A DNA stretch of 64,000 bases from Pedobacter psychroterrae (GTDB lineage Bacteria; Bacteroidota; Bacteroidia; Sphingobacteriales; Sphingobacteriaceae). The notes below the pieces were generated by a model. The model was not told where the DNA came from. It saw only the letters and a program-made list of their open reading frames with translations, and searched no databases. The translations under genes and the position numbers were made by a program. Positions 17,251 to 28,200 of the stretch are shown here, piece by piece (positions within the stretch are counted from its first letter, which is position 1; each line of letters starts with the position of its first letter). The stretch spans positions 62,001 through 126,000 of the forward strand of contig NZ_SJSL01000007.1 of the NCBI RefSeq assembly GCF_004331695.1, written 5' to 3'.

Positions 17251-18366
17251 CTACGCAAGTTTTTTTCGCAACCATTTGCGAACAGGCTCATCATACCATT
17301 TCAATGTGACATAGGCTAAAATAACGCTCCCTATTAAAATGAGTAAGGCATATGGCCAGGCCTGCACGATCGTTACACCTTTGTTATTGCTGACCCAGGC
17401 AACGTAAAAATAGACCAATGGATAATGTACCAGGTAAAGCGGATAAGAGATGTCGCCTAAGAATTTGCATATCCTGTTCTCTCTTTGACTTTGCATCAGG
17501 CCACTGGCACCAAGATATACGATAAACGGGAAAACGATGATAATGCAAATAGATTCATATATCCCGTTCATCCAAAGATGCTCAGCGCCGCCAATGCGCG
17601 GCATATATAGTACGATAGCTATTAAAAGGCTGCACCATAAAAAAGCATTTTTAATTCGAGTAGGCTTAGCTATGCGTGAAAGTAACAGACCGGCAAAGAA
17701 AGGGTACATGGTACGGGTTAACCCTATGTGTACCTGTTCCACATTCAGTGTCCAGCCACCACTGACGTCTCCTCTTGTGATGGCCAGGTGTGCAAGTGCG
17801 ATAGCAGCGATACCTACAAGGATAGTTAATGCTGTTTTGGAAAATTTCCTGATCCAGATAGCATAAAGAATGTTGGCAATGTATTCAAAGAACAATGACC
17901 ATCCCACGCTGTTCAGGGGATGCATCTCTTGCCAGCCACGTATGTCAAGCGATAATGGTATGGGCAGGATCGTATAACTGATCAGCAGCACCAGCATCAT
18001 CTTCCAGACAGGAATAGTATGAATTAGCGGCCAGATCGTTGAATCTGTAAAATAGAATCCGATAGCGCCGAGGGTCATCCCAAAAACCACCATTGGTTGA
18101 AGACGTACGATACGGCGTTTGAAGAAATTGCCCACCGTCATTTTATGACATCTGTCGTCATAGGCATAGCCCATCACAAAGCCCGACAATAAAAAGAAAA
18201 AGTCTACAGCGAGATAACCGTGATTGACAAGAATATCTAATTTACCGATAGCTAATGGCTCTGCCAGGTGAAAGGTTACGACGATAATTGCTGCGACACC
18301 ACGAAGGCCATCTAATATGGGGTAATGTGGCTTGGTGGCCAATTCATTGGTTAGGTCAGTTGTCAT
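17251..18366 (-). CDS. Acyltransferase-3 family membrane O-acyltransferase
   Basis: A 371-residue polytopic membrane enzyme of the acyltransferase-3 (OafA/YrhL) family that moves acyl groups onto sugars or lipids at the inner membrane. It begins YPILDGLRGVAAIIVVTFHL with the conserved catalytic-type histidine, then HGYLAVDFFFLLSGFVMGYAYDDR, the family's GxxxVxxFFxLSG motif. About ten membrane helices follow. There is no C-terminal SGNH domain, so it is the short form. No polysaccharide genes are adjacent, so the substrate is open. Confidence 0.88.
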   Translation of the reverse strand: MTTDLTNELATKPHYPILDGLRGVAAIIVVTFHLAEPLAIGKLDILVNHGYLAVDFFFLLSGFVMGYAYDDRCHKMTVGNFFKRRIVRLQPMVVFGMTLGAIGFYFTDSTIWPLIHTIPVWKMMLVLLISYTILPIPLSLDIRGWQEMHPLNSVGWSLFFEYIANILYAIWIRKFSKTALTILVGIAAIALAHLAITRGDVSGGWTLNVEQVHIGLTRTMYPFFAGLLLSRIAKPTRIKNAFLWCSLLIAIVLYMPRIGGAEHLWMNGIYESICIIIVFPFIVYLGASGLMQSQRENRICKFLGDISYPLYLVHYPLVYFYVAWVSNNKGVTIVQAWPYALLILIGSVILAYVTLKWYDEPVRKWLRKKLA

Positions 18367-18430
18367 GTAAAAGGCTGTAAAAATTCATACTGTTTCATCC
18401 TGTTTCTCAGGAGCACCGTAGCTTGCTTAA

Positions 18431-18805
18431 CTAAGAAAATTCTCCGAAATGCCAAAGTATCCCTGAAGGATCGTGAAGAAAACATTCCTGTCCCCAGCTT
18501 TCTATCCTGATAGGGACAAGTCTGACTTCAGGGTATTTGATGTTTAATTCCATCGAAATCAATGTATCCCAGACCTCCTGTACATTTTCAACCTCTATGA
18601 ACAACATGGTGTTGTCTACCCATTCCTTTACATAGGCATTCTGCAAATAAAAACCCAGTTCTCCCCATCTGAATAATGACAGCCCCGTGTCTAAAACAGT
18701 TTCATTGAAGCCCAAATCGTTATAGAAATTTCTTGACCTTTCAAAGGTTTTACTACCGATGAACGGCCGGATCGACACGGGTTTATTTTGACTAAGATTA
18801 TTCAT
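18431..18805 (-). CDS. VOC-family (glyoxalase/bleomycin-resistance-like) protein
   Basis: A 124-residue vicinal-oxygen-chelate fold protein. The first half-module is PFIGSKTFERSRNFYNDLGF and LFRWGELGFYLQN; the second is LFIEVENVQEVWDTLI and ECFLHDPSGILWHFGEF, with the typical DPSG turn and a final metal-ligand-like residue pattern. It resembles the bleomycin-resistance-type branch. No neighbour suggests a substrate. Divergent gene-free sequence of 109 bp follows on the right. Confidence 0.8.
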   Translation of the reverse strand: MNNLSQNKPVSIRPFIGSKTFERSRNFYNDLGFNETVLDTGLSLFRWGELGFYLQNAYVKEWVDNTMLFIEVENVQEVWDTLISMELNIKYPEVRLVPIRIESWGQECFLHDPSGILWHFGEFS

Positions 18806-18914
18806 TACTTACTGTATTTATATAATAATGCTGCTATCATTAATCCAAATATAAAAAAATCTAGATACCCCTACGCCGAATATGTTAAAATGCAGACCGG
18901 TCATATGAATTTAA

Positions 18915-20432
18915 TTACTTTTTATAGTTCACAGAAAACGGGAAAGCAGGTAAATTATCACCATTATACAACTGTACCTGGATGGTATTCCGGTATAGAT
19001 ACCGGACATGTTTCGGCTGGCTGATGGAAGGATGGAATACCTCTAGTTCAGACTTTACTATTTTCGCCTCGGCCTGTACGAATTTGCCATCTGCACCTGC
19101 AATATAAACCTCCTCCATTGGCCCATCCTTTATATGCAGACCTTTCGCGTGATCAAAGCCGATGAAAAACCGATTGCCCCGTGCCTTTATATATTTAAAA
19201 GCGGGACAAAATGCGGCTATGTTTTTCTTCCCATAAACCTGGTTCAGGGCCATTCCGGCAAATCGCAGGCCATAGGGTTGCTTATTGGTCGGATGCACAT
19301 CGTCCAGATTCCCCAGATCCATGTTGCATACCACATACACATTATTCAACAGGCTTTGGCGAAGCTGTGCATCTCGAAGCTGGTAGGCTTTTGCTTCATC
19401 CTCATAGGTAAATGCCGTAAGCTGGCCAACAATCACTGGGAGGTTTGGCTGATCAAACGCGCCCCGCCAGGAGGTAATCAATGCGGTCAACTGCAGTTCA
19501 TATTCTTCAGCCCATGCCACACTGCTGGTTCCCTGGTACCAAAGCATTCCTGACAATGCAAATGGCGTCACAGTGGCTGTCATACCATTGTATAAAACGC
19601 CATGCTGCCGGTGCGGACGTCTCATCATGTACATACTTTGTGGCACTTTAGGCTTGCTTCCTTTCTTTGTTTTTGCATACTCCTGCACTGCCTTTGTGTA
19701 CTTGATACTATCAGCTTCGTAAGCCGCCGTCCATTGCTTCCATCTGGCAACACTGTTTTGTAAAACAGGATCTTCGGAAAGCGTAGAGCCCGGCAACCAG
19801 CTCTCGATGCTTACTCCGCCCCAGGACACATTGATGATACCTACAGGAACTTTTAGTTTTTTCTGCAATTCTACTGCGAAATAATAGGTCATTGCCGAGA
19901 ATTCTCCCAAACTTTCCGCTGTGGAAATTTCCCATTTGCTTTCCTTAGCTGAATAACTATGCATTTCTTTCCGGGAGATCGCCCTTTTAGGTTTAAATAA
20001 CCGGATTTGAGGATGATCTACTTGCAACTGCGTAGTATTCCACTGGGAATCCTGGCGCAATCGAAAGGCCATATTTGATTGCCCGGAGCTAATCCAAACT
20101 TCACCAAGCAATACATCTGTCAGTTTTACACTATCTTTTCCAATGATCGTGAGGTCATAAGGTCCTCCGGCTGCCGGTGTATTTACCATCACTTTCCAAT
20201 TTCCGCCGGCATCGGCAACTGTTTGATAATTCTTTTTATCCCATCCGGTTAAGATGGAAATTTTCCGGCCCGGCTGCTCCATTCCCCAAAGCGGCACAGC
20301 ACTTTTCTGCTTCAAGACCATGTGACTGGAAATGATATCCGGCAGCACTACCTGGGCATAGCCAGATAATACTACCGAAAAGTTGAGTAATGATATAAAT
20401 AGCGATATTTTTTTTATACGGGAAGTTTGCAT
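18915..20432 (-). CDS. Sialate O-acetylesterase-like SGNH esterase with altered block III
   Basis: A secreted 505-residue SGNH-fold esterase, last gene of the Sus-type operon. The signal peptide ends near GYAQ. Block I is GQSNM with S119, block II is VSWGGVSIESW, and block V is D377-D-V-H380-P. Block III reads WYQGTSS at 299-304 where family members usually have WYQGESN, so the oxyanion-hole asparagine is replaced by serine. The family removes O-acetyl groups from sialic acids or other sugars. It follows the second SGNH gene by 3 bp. Activity may be reduced or shifted; the glycan target is unknown. Confidence 0.85.
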   Translation of the reverse strand: MQTSRIKKISLFISLLNFSVVLSGYAQVVLPDIISSHMVLKQKSAVPLWGMEQPGRKISILTGWDKKNYQTVADAGGNWKVMVNTPAAGGPYDLTIIGKDSVKLTDVLLGEVWISSGQSNMAFRLRQDSQWNTTQLQVDHPQIRLFKPKRAISRKEMHSYSAKESKWEISTAESLGEFSAMTYYFAVELQKKLKVPVGIINVSWGGVSIESWLPGSTLSEDPVLQNSVARWKQWTAAYEADSIKYTKAVQEYAKTKKGSKPKVPQSMYMMRRPHRQHGVLYNGMTATVTPFALSGMLWYQGTSSVAWAEEYELQLTALITSWRGAFDQPNLPVIVGQLTAFTYEDEAKAYQLRDAQLRQSLLNNVYVVCNMDLGNLDDVHPTNKQPYGLRFAGMALNQVYGKKNIAAFCPAFKYIKARGNRFFIGFDHAKGLHIKDGPMEEVYIAGADGKFVQAEAKIVKSELEVFHPSISQPKHVRYLYRNTIQVQLYNGDNLPAFPFSVNYKK

Positions 20433-20435
20433 GCG

Positions 20436-21218
20436 TTATTTATGAGGATGTTGCATTTCAATCATTTTTTCGGCAAACCGACGGCCTAAGCTGTTTGCTG
20501 AAGTTGCATCAAGATGGGTGCTGTCACCCTTGTGAACCAAACCTTCTGAACTGACAAGTCCGGTGACCGGAATAAGACCGGGTACTTTTGCCAGTTCCGT
20601 ATTGATCAATGCGTACTGCGGCCTGTACCTGCCCAATTCTCCAACGACGAAGGGCACATTCGGATCACCAACTTCTTTTCTAACCCTGCTGACGAGCGTG
20701 TCCAGTTGCATTAAATAAGTTTTTGATTTCTGTACGGAGCTGTTCCCTTCGCCCTGATGCCAGAGGATGCCTTTAACCGTTCCGGATTTCATGGCCTCTT
20801 TGATCCTTGTCAGGGCATCATCATAGGGATGTGTCTTTGTGGCCTTATCATATGCACCCGGCTGCCAAAGCTCGATGGAGGTACCCCCTACCGCGCATGG
20901 AACTAATCCGATTGTAACATTAGGGTTGGCCTCAGCCATCGCTACTCCAAAGGCTAGTCCGGGTCCTACACCAGCAGCCTTAGGCTTATCAAAATGTAAA
21001 GGATGTTTGGCAAGTATCCAGTGGTAATCCTTGTCCAGCATAAAAACTCTGGGATTCCCCGCAAGTTGCTCTTCTGGGGTAATCACCCCTCTTCCTGCCA
21101 TATTCGATTGCCCGATGAGGATATAGAGCTCAAAATTTGGATCGATCTTTTCCTGTCCTGCGACGCTGCTAATGATTAGGACTAAAAGACCCATCAGTGT
21201 AATTCGGAATTTCATCAT
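20436..21218 (-). CDS. SGNH carbohydrate esterase (DUF303/CE6-like)
   Basis: A 260-residue secreted esterase of the SASA/DUF303 family. A signal peptide ends near SSVAG. Catalytic blocks are complete: GQSNM with S38, VGGTSIELW, WHQGEGN with N159, and D232-S-T-H235. It shares its first base with the last base of the metallophosphoesterase gene upstream and ends 3 bp before the larger esterase, so it is tightly within the operon. The family deacetylates plant cell-wall or host glycans; here it is probably the catalytically complete member of the esterase pair. Confidence 0.87.
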   Translation of the reverse strand: MMKFRITLMGLLVLIISSVAGQEKIDPNFELYILIGQSNMAGRGVITPEEQLAGNPRVFMLDKDYHWILAKHPLHFDKPKAAGVGPGLAFGVAMAEANPNVTIGLVPCAVGGTSIELWQPGAYDKATKTHPYDDALTRIKEAMKSGTVKGILWHQGEGNSSVQKSKTYLMQLDTLVSRVRKEVGDPNVPFVVGELGRYRPQYALINTELAKVPGLIPVTGLVSSEGLVHKGDSTHLDATSANSLGRRFAEKMIEMQHPHK

Positions 21219-22726
21219 TATTTTAATTGAATGCTTACTTTTTTAATGGCATTGGCTTGAACATCTGCTTTAACGTCCACAATGGAATAGGCGCCGCTAT
21301 CAAACTGCTGATGCACCAGACCACCAGTCACCGTATATACGCCTTTTTTCATAACAAAGCGAACCCTGCAAGAGGGTAGTAATGCCGACAGTTTGTTATC
21401 TATAATCGCTTCATTGCTAACGGCGGTACCGGTATTACCTGCTTTAAAGTTTAGTGTTAGGTTTAGTTTGATCTTATCATAGGTTTCAATAGGGTTCGAG
21501 CAAAAACGGAGCGGTTCACTGTATTCAAATTTTTCGCCATCAATGCGGATGATCCGGAAAAGTCCGAGGATTTTTTCCCATCGGTGGTTTTCACCGCTTC
21601 TTGCCACCACGCCCGGACGGATCCGAATGGTCGGAGTCCTTCCCAAGGTGTCTGCATGCGGTGTGTGGATGTGGCCGTTGACAATCAGTCCAACTTTCTG
21701 CTGATTGATGAATGCGGTATCAGCTCTATCATGCCGGTGCTGGGCCATGATCCGGAGCTGTCCTTTTCCATAGGTGTTTAGAAAGTTATGCAGTGCTTTT
21801 CCCTGCAGTCCGGACATCGGCTTTTTATTGGGTATGTCATTTACCGGGTCTCCCAGGTAGTCGTCGATAAACATAAACCGGGTGCCTGCGTAGGCAAGTC
21901 CGGATACCCGGATACCGCACAGGACATTCCATTGGGCAGCTTTGGCGGGGTGATCATCTTCCTTCATCCCGTAAAAATCATGGTTGCCGGGAACAGAAAA
22001 CACCGGGGCGTTGATGTACTGAACACCGCGGTATCCTTTGGCGCCTTCAAAATAGTTCCTGTATTTTTCTTCTATTGTAGGCAGTTTGGTGTATCCTTTA
22101 ATGGTATCGCCTCCCCATCCGCGCGCATCTTTATTGAAGCGGGTATAGTCATGTATCAGGTCCCCGGTAACAACAACCAGATCGGGTGAAATGATATTGG
22201 CAACGGTGATAAAGCGATCCAGAAGTTGGAGTTCTTCAGCAAAACCATCGTCTGCCGGCCCGACCCAATTGCGGGAAACATGCGTATCGGTGATGTGTAT
22301 GAAACTATGTTTGGCAGAGAATTCCCTGAGCAGCTTCACGGAACGGCGCGACACCTCCACCGTTCCCGCAGTGTACACCACCAGGTCATACATGTCCTCC
22401 GGGCGACCAGCCGGAACGGCTACCCATATTTTATTGTTGGTGTACATTCTGGTGTAAGAGTCATACTCGAACCTTCCTTTTGAGATAGAATCTACTTTGA
22501 GCCTGACCTGGCTATAGGGCCCTTTCAGAACCACCGAGTCTATTGGGTATTGCCCTTTATTGTTGTACAGGATGTGAAACTGGGTGCCTGTTTTTACAAT
22601 AGCAGGTGATGCCCTGAAGGGATAAACGATGCTGCCTGCCGGAATGAAAGACTGTGCAAAAGCGCTCAGATTTATCAGGCAGAGTACAGTAAAAGATAAA
22701 TTTTTAACGGTATTGAATACGCTCAT
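21218..22726 (-). CDS. Secreted calcineurin-like metallophosphoesterase
   Basis: A 502-residue exported phosphoesterase. After a signal peptide (ending AFAQ) there is a beta-sandwich of about 110 residues, then the catalytic domain with all metal-binding motifs: HITDTHVS, VVTGDLIHD, PGNHDFYG, MAQHRHDR and VNGHIHTPH. A C-terminal beta domain spans about 390-502. It overlaps the DUF5017 gene by 4 bp and the small esterase by 1 bp, so it belongs to the Sus-type operon. It may remove phosphate or phosphodiester decorations from an imported glycan; this is inference. Confidence 0.87.
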   Translation of the reverse strand: MSVFNTVKNLSFTVLCLINLSAFAQSFIPAGSIVYPFRASPAIVKTGTQFHILYNNKGQYPIDSVVLKGPYSQVRLKVDSISKGRFEYDSYTRMYTNNKIWVAVPAGRPEDMYDLVVYTAGTVEVSRRSVKLLREFSAKHSFIHITDTHVSRNWVGPADDGFAEELQLLDRFITVANIISPDLVVVTGDLIHDYTRFNKDARGWGGDTIKGYTKLPTIEEKYRNYFEGAKGYRGVQYINAPVFSVPGNHDFYGMKEDDHPAKAAQWNVLCGIRVSGLAYAGTRFMFIDDYLGDPVNDIPNKKPMSGLQGKALHNFLNTYGKGQLRIMAQHRHDRADTAFINQQKVGLIVNGHIHTPHADTLGRTPTIRIRPGVVARSGENHRWEKILGLFRIIRIDGEKFEYSEPLRFCSNPIETYDKIKLNLTLNFKAGNTGTAVSNEAIIDNKLSALLPSCRVRFVMKKGVYTVTGGLVHQQFDSGAYSIVDVKADVQANAIKKVSIQLK

Positions 22727-23676
22727 GGTTCTATAGTGATTTCGATTTCCTTTACAGCCGTCTTCTTTCCGTCGATCCGATGGTTGGACGTAGCGAATAC
22801 AGCCTTATATTTCCCTGGCTTGGTGTATACATGACTGTAAACCGGCACTAATGTCTCAGAAATAGATTTAATTGGAACACTTTTATCAGGCCCTAATATT
22901 ACTGTATTTAAATCAACAGCTTTACTGATGGCCCAGGCCTCGGTCTCTACCAATTTTCCCTCTGTCGTGGCGTTGCCACGAAGGGTAACCAATCCGCTGT
23001 TTACATTAACCGTATTTCGCCCTGCTTCCAAAACTGCACCACTTTCTACCAAAGTCCAGGCTCCGGATAGCTGATCAATTGCGGTAGTCTGACCTATATC
23101 CGTTAATGTTTTCAGCTCCAACTCTCTCACATCCCAATTTCTCTGTGTTCCGTTCGGGCCGCTTGCAGCTGTCTGGGGCTTCGTGATGTAACGAAACCCT
23201 ACATAAAGGGGCTTTGCTTTATCTGTTACGAGCGGCGTAAGGTCTACTTCTCCTGAAGAGGTCCACACCGTATTTACCGTGGATAAGGTAACCAGCTGGG
23301 TGATGTCTTTAAAATCCCCCGCCCTGACCGATTCAATATCGAACTTCCCATTGAAATCGTTCGATACATGAACGCTGAACTGATTTGGCTGGTTGCCGTT
23401 CCTTACACGTGTCTGAAAGGCAAGACTAAAGGATTTGATATCCAAAGTTCTCCCGCCAATGTAGGCATAGTCATTTCCGTATTCACCTGAGTAAAACGAA
23501 ATGAAATCGGGATTGCCTTCCATATTGAAAACCACCGTGTCACCCACTTTGGCGGTTGGTGTATTGACGGTGGCATTAAATTCGGGTGTTTCTATGTTGT
23601 CTTTCTTACAACTGATCATTAACAATGCCACCAGCACCATTAATTTTCCTGTTAGATATTTTGTGTTCATATACAA
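22723..23676 (-). CDS. DUF5017 surface lipoprotein (SusE-position glycan-binding candidate)
   Basis: A 317-residue lipoprotein with lipobox LLMISC near residues 18-23. The N-terminal half has an Ig-like stretch (AKVGDTVVFNMEGNPDFISF, then YSGEYGNDYAYIGG) diagnostic of DUF5017; the second half is a jelly-roll-like region. It is placed directly after susD, the position of SusE/F-type surface glycan-binding proteins, with a 4-bp gap. It most likely helps capture the polymer at the cell surface. The start may also be the second Met (MNTKYL). Confidence 0.83.
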   Translation of the reverse strand: MYMNTKYLTGKLMVLVALLMISCKKDNIETPEFNATVNTPTAKVGDTVVFNMEGNPDFISFYSGEYGNDYAYIGGRTLDIKSFSLAFQTRVRNGNQPNQFSVHVSNDFNGKFDIESVRAGDFKDITQLVTLSTVNTVWTSSGEVDLTPLVTDKAKPLYVGFRYITKPQTAASGPNGTQRNWDVRELELKTLTDIGQTTAIDQLSGAWTLVESGAVLEAGRNTVNVNSGLVTLRGNATTEGKLVETEAWAISKAVDLNTVILGPDKSVPIKSISETLVPVYSHVYTKPGKYKAVFATSNHRIDGKKTAVKEIEITIEP

Positions 23677-23680
23677 TCTG

Positions 23681-25240
23681 TTAATAGCCTGGGTTTTGTC
23701 TCATTAAACTATTTAAGTTCAATTCTATAGTTGGAATGGGAAGCAGCAGATTACGCGCCTTTACATTGGTGTATCCTGTTGCGCCATATTGAAGATTGGT
23801 GGGTGCATTTGATAAAATATCATTTTCCACATCCTTCATTACTCCAATAAATATTCCCCATCTGATCAAATCGAATTTACGGGTTGCTTCATAACAAAGT
23901 TCTCTCGACCGTTCATCCTGGATAATTCTTCTAAAACTATCTTTATCTGAAGCATCTGAAGGGGTAAAATCTCTGGCTTTGGCCCTGGCCCTTACCTGAT
24001 TAAGTGCTGTAAAAGCGGCGGCCGTTGGGCCGTTTATTTCATTTTCTGCTTCTGCATACATCAGCAGCACATCAGCATAACGCAACAGTGGAAAATTAGT
24101 GGGACCCGCATTCGAATTCCTGCTGCCCGATATTTCTTCCTGAATGCGCCATTTTCCTGTATCCCTGATGTATATAGCTGTAGCAGGATGAGGGAGCGTA
24201 TCGTTTAATGACTCGCTTTTAATGTCCGGGAAATAATACGTAGCGATATTCCTGTCCCTGCGCACATCATGCGGATCATCATATCTCCGGTACAATATTC
24301 CTGTCGCACCTACTTCGGCATAACCATATAATGGGCCAGACTGATTGCGGACAGATAACTTCTTGGCAAACCAGCCACCTGTTTGTAGTGGATTGCCGAT
24401 TCCGTTTCCGGCGATCTCTACTTCCCAGATACACTCTGCAATATCATATTTATCCTGGGTGAGGTTGATGAACACCTGCGCATAATTGGGGTTCAAGCTG
24501 TGTACACCGCTTTGGATCACCTTGTCTGCCCACATTTTCGCATCCTCAAACTTAGCGACATCGTTTAATGGAGCACCCGCCATTTTAAGGCAAACGCGTG
24601 AAAGGATACCCCAAACAGCGGCCTTAGTTACCCTGCCAGAACCATCTTTTCCAATACCGGCATTTACCAGTCCTTCTGCAATGATCATATCGCCAAGGAT
24701 CTGATCGTAAACCTTAGTTTGCGGAGTACGCGCATTTTTTACGTAGATACCGGATTTTGTGGGTTTTAAGATGAGGGGTACATCACCCCATAGATGTACC
24801 AGCTGGAAATAAAGGAATGCCCGTAAAAATAAAGCTTCTCCCCTTATCCTGCCTCTTTCTGTCTCGTCCATTACGGGACGGTTTATATTTTCAAGCAATA
24901 AGTTCGCATTGTTAATTCCTTCATATAAGGAACTCCAGGTAGCGGTAATGGTAGAATTAGAGCCGTCGGCATTATACACAATCGGATCTACTTGAGCGGT
25001 GGACCGCTTATAAAATGCTTCGTCTGTACCAAAGGCCAGGTCAAATACCAGGTTTCTGCTATAGGTGCCTGTATTGTTAAGGATGCTATATATCCCCGTA
25101 AGGGCCTGATCCAGGTCTTTTGGCGACTCAAAAAATGTCTCTGGCGTAGTAAAATCTGTGGGATCTACCGCCAGATACTTTTTACAGGAGCTTACCGTAA
25201 GCAGGATAATAAAGATGGGTAGTAAATATTTAGCTTTCAT
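23681..25240 (-). CDS. RagB/SusD-family nutrient-binding lipoprotein
   Basis: A 519-residue SusD homologue: lipobox TVSSC at residues 15-19, then an N-terminal SusD-like domain with TPR helices (KDLDQALTGIYSILNN, RGEALFLRAFLYFQLVHLWGDVPLI) and a C-terminal RagB domain (NFPLLRYADVLLMYAEAENE, then ELCYEATRKFDLIRWG). It forms the lid of the SusC transporter and binds the incoming glycan. The gene begins 8 bp after the SusC stop, so the pair is co-translated. It is intact over the full family length. Confidence 0.95.
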   Translation of the reverse strand: MKAKYLLPIFIILLTVSSCKKYLAVDPTDFTTPETFFESPKDLDQALTGIYSILNNTGTYSRNLVFDLAFGTDEAFYKRSTAQVDPIVYNADGSNSTITATWSSLYEGINNANLLLENINRPVMDETERGRIRGEALFLRAFLYFQLVHLWGDVPLILKPTKSGIYVKNARTPQTKVYDQILGDMIIAEGLVNAGIGKDGSGRVTKAAVWGILSRVCLKMAGAPLNDVAKFEDAKMWADKVIQSGVHSLNPNYAQVFINLTQDKYDIAECIWEVEIAGNGIGNPLQTGGWFAKKLSVRNQSGPLYGYAEVGATGILYRRYDDPHDVRRDRNIATYYFPDIKSESLNDTLPHPATAIYIRDTGKWRIQEEISGSRNSNAGPTNFPLLRYADVLLMYAEAENEINGPTAAAFTALNQVRARAKARDFTPSDASDKDSFRRIIQDERSRELCYEATRKFDLIRWGIFIGVMKDVENDILSNAPTNLQYGATGYTNVKARNLLLPIPTIELNLNSLMRQNPGY

Positions 25241-25248
25241 GACTTATA

Positions 25249-28200
25249 TTAAAAAGTAAGATTAAGACCAAGGGTTAATGTTCTGGCGCGGGGATAAACA
25301 GACCAGTCGAATCCAGGGGTTAATGCCGAATTATACGCAGAAACCTCAGGATCATATCCTTCATATTTGGTCCAGGTAAACAAATTCTGAGCAGATGCAT
25401 TGACCCTTAATGAATTAATCCTTAATGATCTTACAAATTTCTGCGGCAACTGGTAGCCTAATGACACTGTTTTTAATCGTAAGAATGAACCATCTTCGAT
25501 AACCCGGCTGGAATACGCATATGGCCCCCAACCGCCTGTTCTATAGTATTTGTTACTCGGATTTTCCGGCGTCCACCTGTCGGCATAAGTAGCAAACATA
25601 TTTTGCGACGCACGACCATGACCTTCAAATACCAGCCTGTTTGCGTTGAACACATCGTTTCCAGCCGACCATTGAAAGAATACATTCAGATCGAAGCCTT
25701 TGTAAGCGAAATTATTGGAGAAGCCACCGATATAATCAGGGTTGGGATCACCAATAATGGTATAGTCGGCAGAATTGGTAATTCCGTCACCATTCATGTC
25801 ACGGTACTTGATGTCCCCGGGCTGAATGTCTTCGCGGTCATCGCCGTTTGATGGCTGATCTGCCTTTAGCAGATATTTTCCTGAAGGGAGCAGGTTAAAA
25901 TCGTTTACCTGGTAATTGCCTTCCCAGATCAAACCATAAAACATCCCAATAGGTTCTCCTATTTTGGCAACAAAGCCTGCGAGGTTTCTGTAATTGGTGT
26001 CCCAGTTGATCTGGCTCACAAGCGCCTGCTCATTTTCTGCAAGTTCAAGCACCTTGTTCTTATTGAAGGAAATATTGAAACTGGTGGTCCATGAAAATGC
26101 TTTGGTCCTGATGTTCGTGGTTTCTAAAGTAAACTCCAACCCATCATTCCTCACCCTTCCGATATTTTTATAGGAGCTTGAAAATCCCAGCGTTGGTGGC
26201 AAACGCGCATCCAACAATAAATCATTGGTAGTCTTACGGTACGCATCTACCGTAAGATTTGCCCGGCTGTCAAAAAAAGAAAGTTCTAAACCGATATCTG
26301 TTTGGACAGTAGTTTCCCATTTCAGCTCATCGTTACCCAACTCTACAGGGATAAGCCCCCGGGAAATACCATTGCCGAATGGATAAATGGCGCCATTAGA
26401 CAAGTTGAGGGTAGACCTCCAGGCATGGTCGTTTACCCGGTTATTACCTGTTGCCCCTATGGTAGCTTTTAGTTTGGCATCTGAGATAACTTTTTGCAGC
26501 GGCTTCATAAATTTTTCCTTGCTGAAGCGCCATGCTAAGCCTCCGGCAGGAAAATAACCCCATTTAAGGCCAGGGGCGAACTTGGATGAGCCATCCGAAC
26601 GCATGGAAAATGTAGCCAGGTACTTCGATCCGTAATTGTACTGTACCCTGCCTAAGAAAGAGGCAAGTGTGGATGAGGTAGACCTCGATGCAATGCTATT
26701 TGGAATCCCCTCATCCAAACCGGATACACCAAGTGGTTCGTTTGGAACGAAGATGGCGGTTGCCCCAAAAGCGCTGGAAGTCCTGCCCTGAATGGTAAAT
26801 CCGGCCACAGCATTTAGCTGGTGATATTTTCCATACTTCTTATTGTAAGTGACGGTATTCTCATTTAAATAATTGTTTACTTCCGAAAACGATACACTAC
26901 CACTGACACCGGTTGCCTGCCCCTGAGGGGTAATCGGACTGCCGGCGCGGGTATTTGAACCATCAAATGAATTAAATTTTGTCATCTCCCTGGTGATGCC
27001 CCCGGACAACCTGAAGGTAAAATCATTTAATTTGTATTCTCCATAGCCATTAGCTGTCAGCACATTCCCCAACCGATCCCTTAGCATATTTTCGTAGTTC
27101 TTTAGCGGATTGAAACGCTGATCATTTATCATATCAATAGAAAGATCCATATCCTCCTCCCCTACGTCAATTCCCGGGTTTCCGTTTACTGGCCTGTATC
27201 CCCACACACTATACATCAGCGCTTCGGACAAGAATGATCCTTCTCCCGGAATAGGTGAACCTCCGAACTGTTTGGTAGCACTGTAATTTACGTTCCCGCT
27301 TACCGTAAAATTATCACTTACCTTTTGCGTTAAACGGAGGCGCCCCTGATAGCGGTTGAAACCAGAGGAGACCATGATCCCCTGCTGATCTAAGAAGTTG
27401 CCTGAAAATGCATATCTGGTACCTTTTGTTCCGCCATTAATCGATAAACTGTGGCTTTGCTGCGGTGAATCTTCAAACATACGGTCCTGCCAGTTTACAG
27501 CTTGTACGTTACGGTACGCGTCGAGGTTTGGACGTTCATCATTGAAATACAAGGTATCGTACATGATTGGATCCAATCTTTCAGACTGGTACCTGACAAA
27601 CTCATAGGAGTCAAATACGCTAATTCGCTGAATGACCCTCTGGTTTCCGTAATTTCCATCATAAGAAACAACCGCTGTGCCCTCTTTACCAGATTTGGTG
27701 GTCACAATGATGACTCCGTTAGAGCCCCGGGCTCCGTAAATTGCCGTGGCTGCGGCATCCTTCAAGACTTCAATCGATTCCACATCATTCGGATTGATCG
27801 AGTTATTGTCGGGATTTTCAATGGGAAATCCGTCAATTACATAAAGCGGGGCATTGGTACCCGTAATGGAGTTAGCCCCTCTAATGATGATATTTATGTT
27901 AGATCCAGGCTGCCCATCTACCGAAGTTACCTGGACACCTGCAACACGGCCCGCTAAAGCCTCCTCAAAGGACCTTACCGGTGCCTTTTTCAGGTCATCC
28001 ATGTTTACTGAACCCACAGAACCTACCAGGTCCCTTTTGGTAGCCCTGCCATAGCCGATCACGACCATCTCTTCAAGCTGCGAGACAGATTCTTTGAGCA
28101 TCACATCCACAATTCTTCTTCCCGCCAGCGGGATCTCTTTCGTCTCAAAGCCAATGGACTTAAATATCAGTACCTCATTTCCTGCGGGTACGTTTATCAC

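Noticed and set aside
21788..22189. 133-codon plus-strand ORF
   Set aside because: Antisense to the metallophosphoesterase with all catalytic motifs on the other strand.
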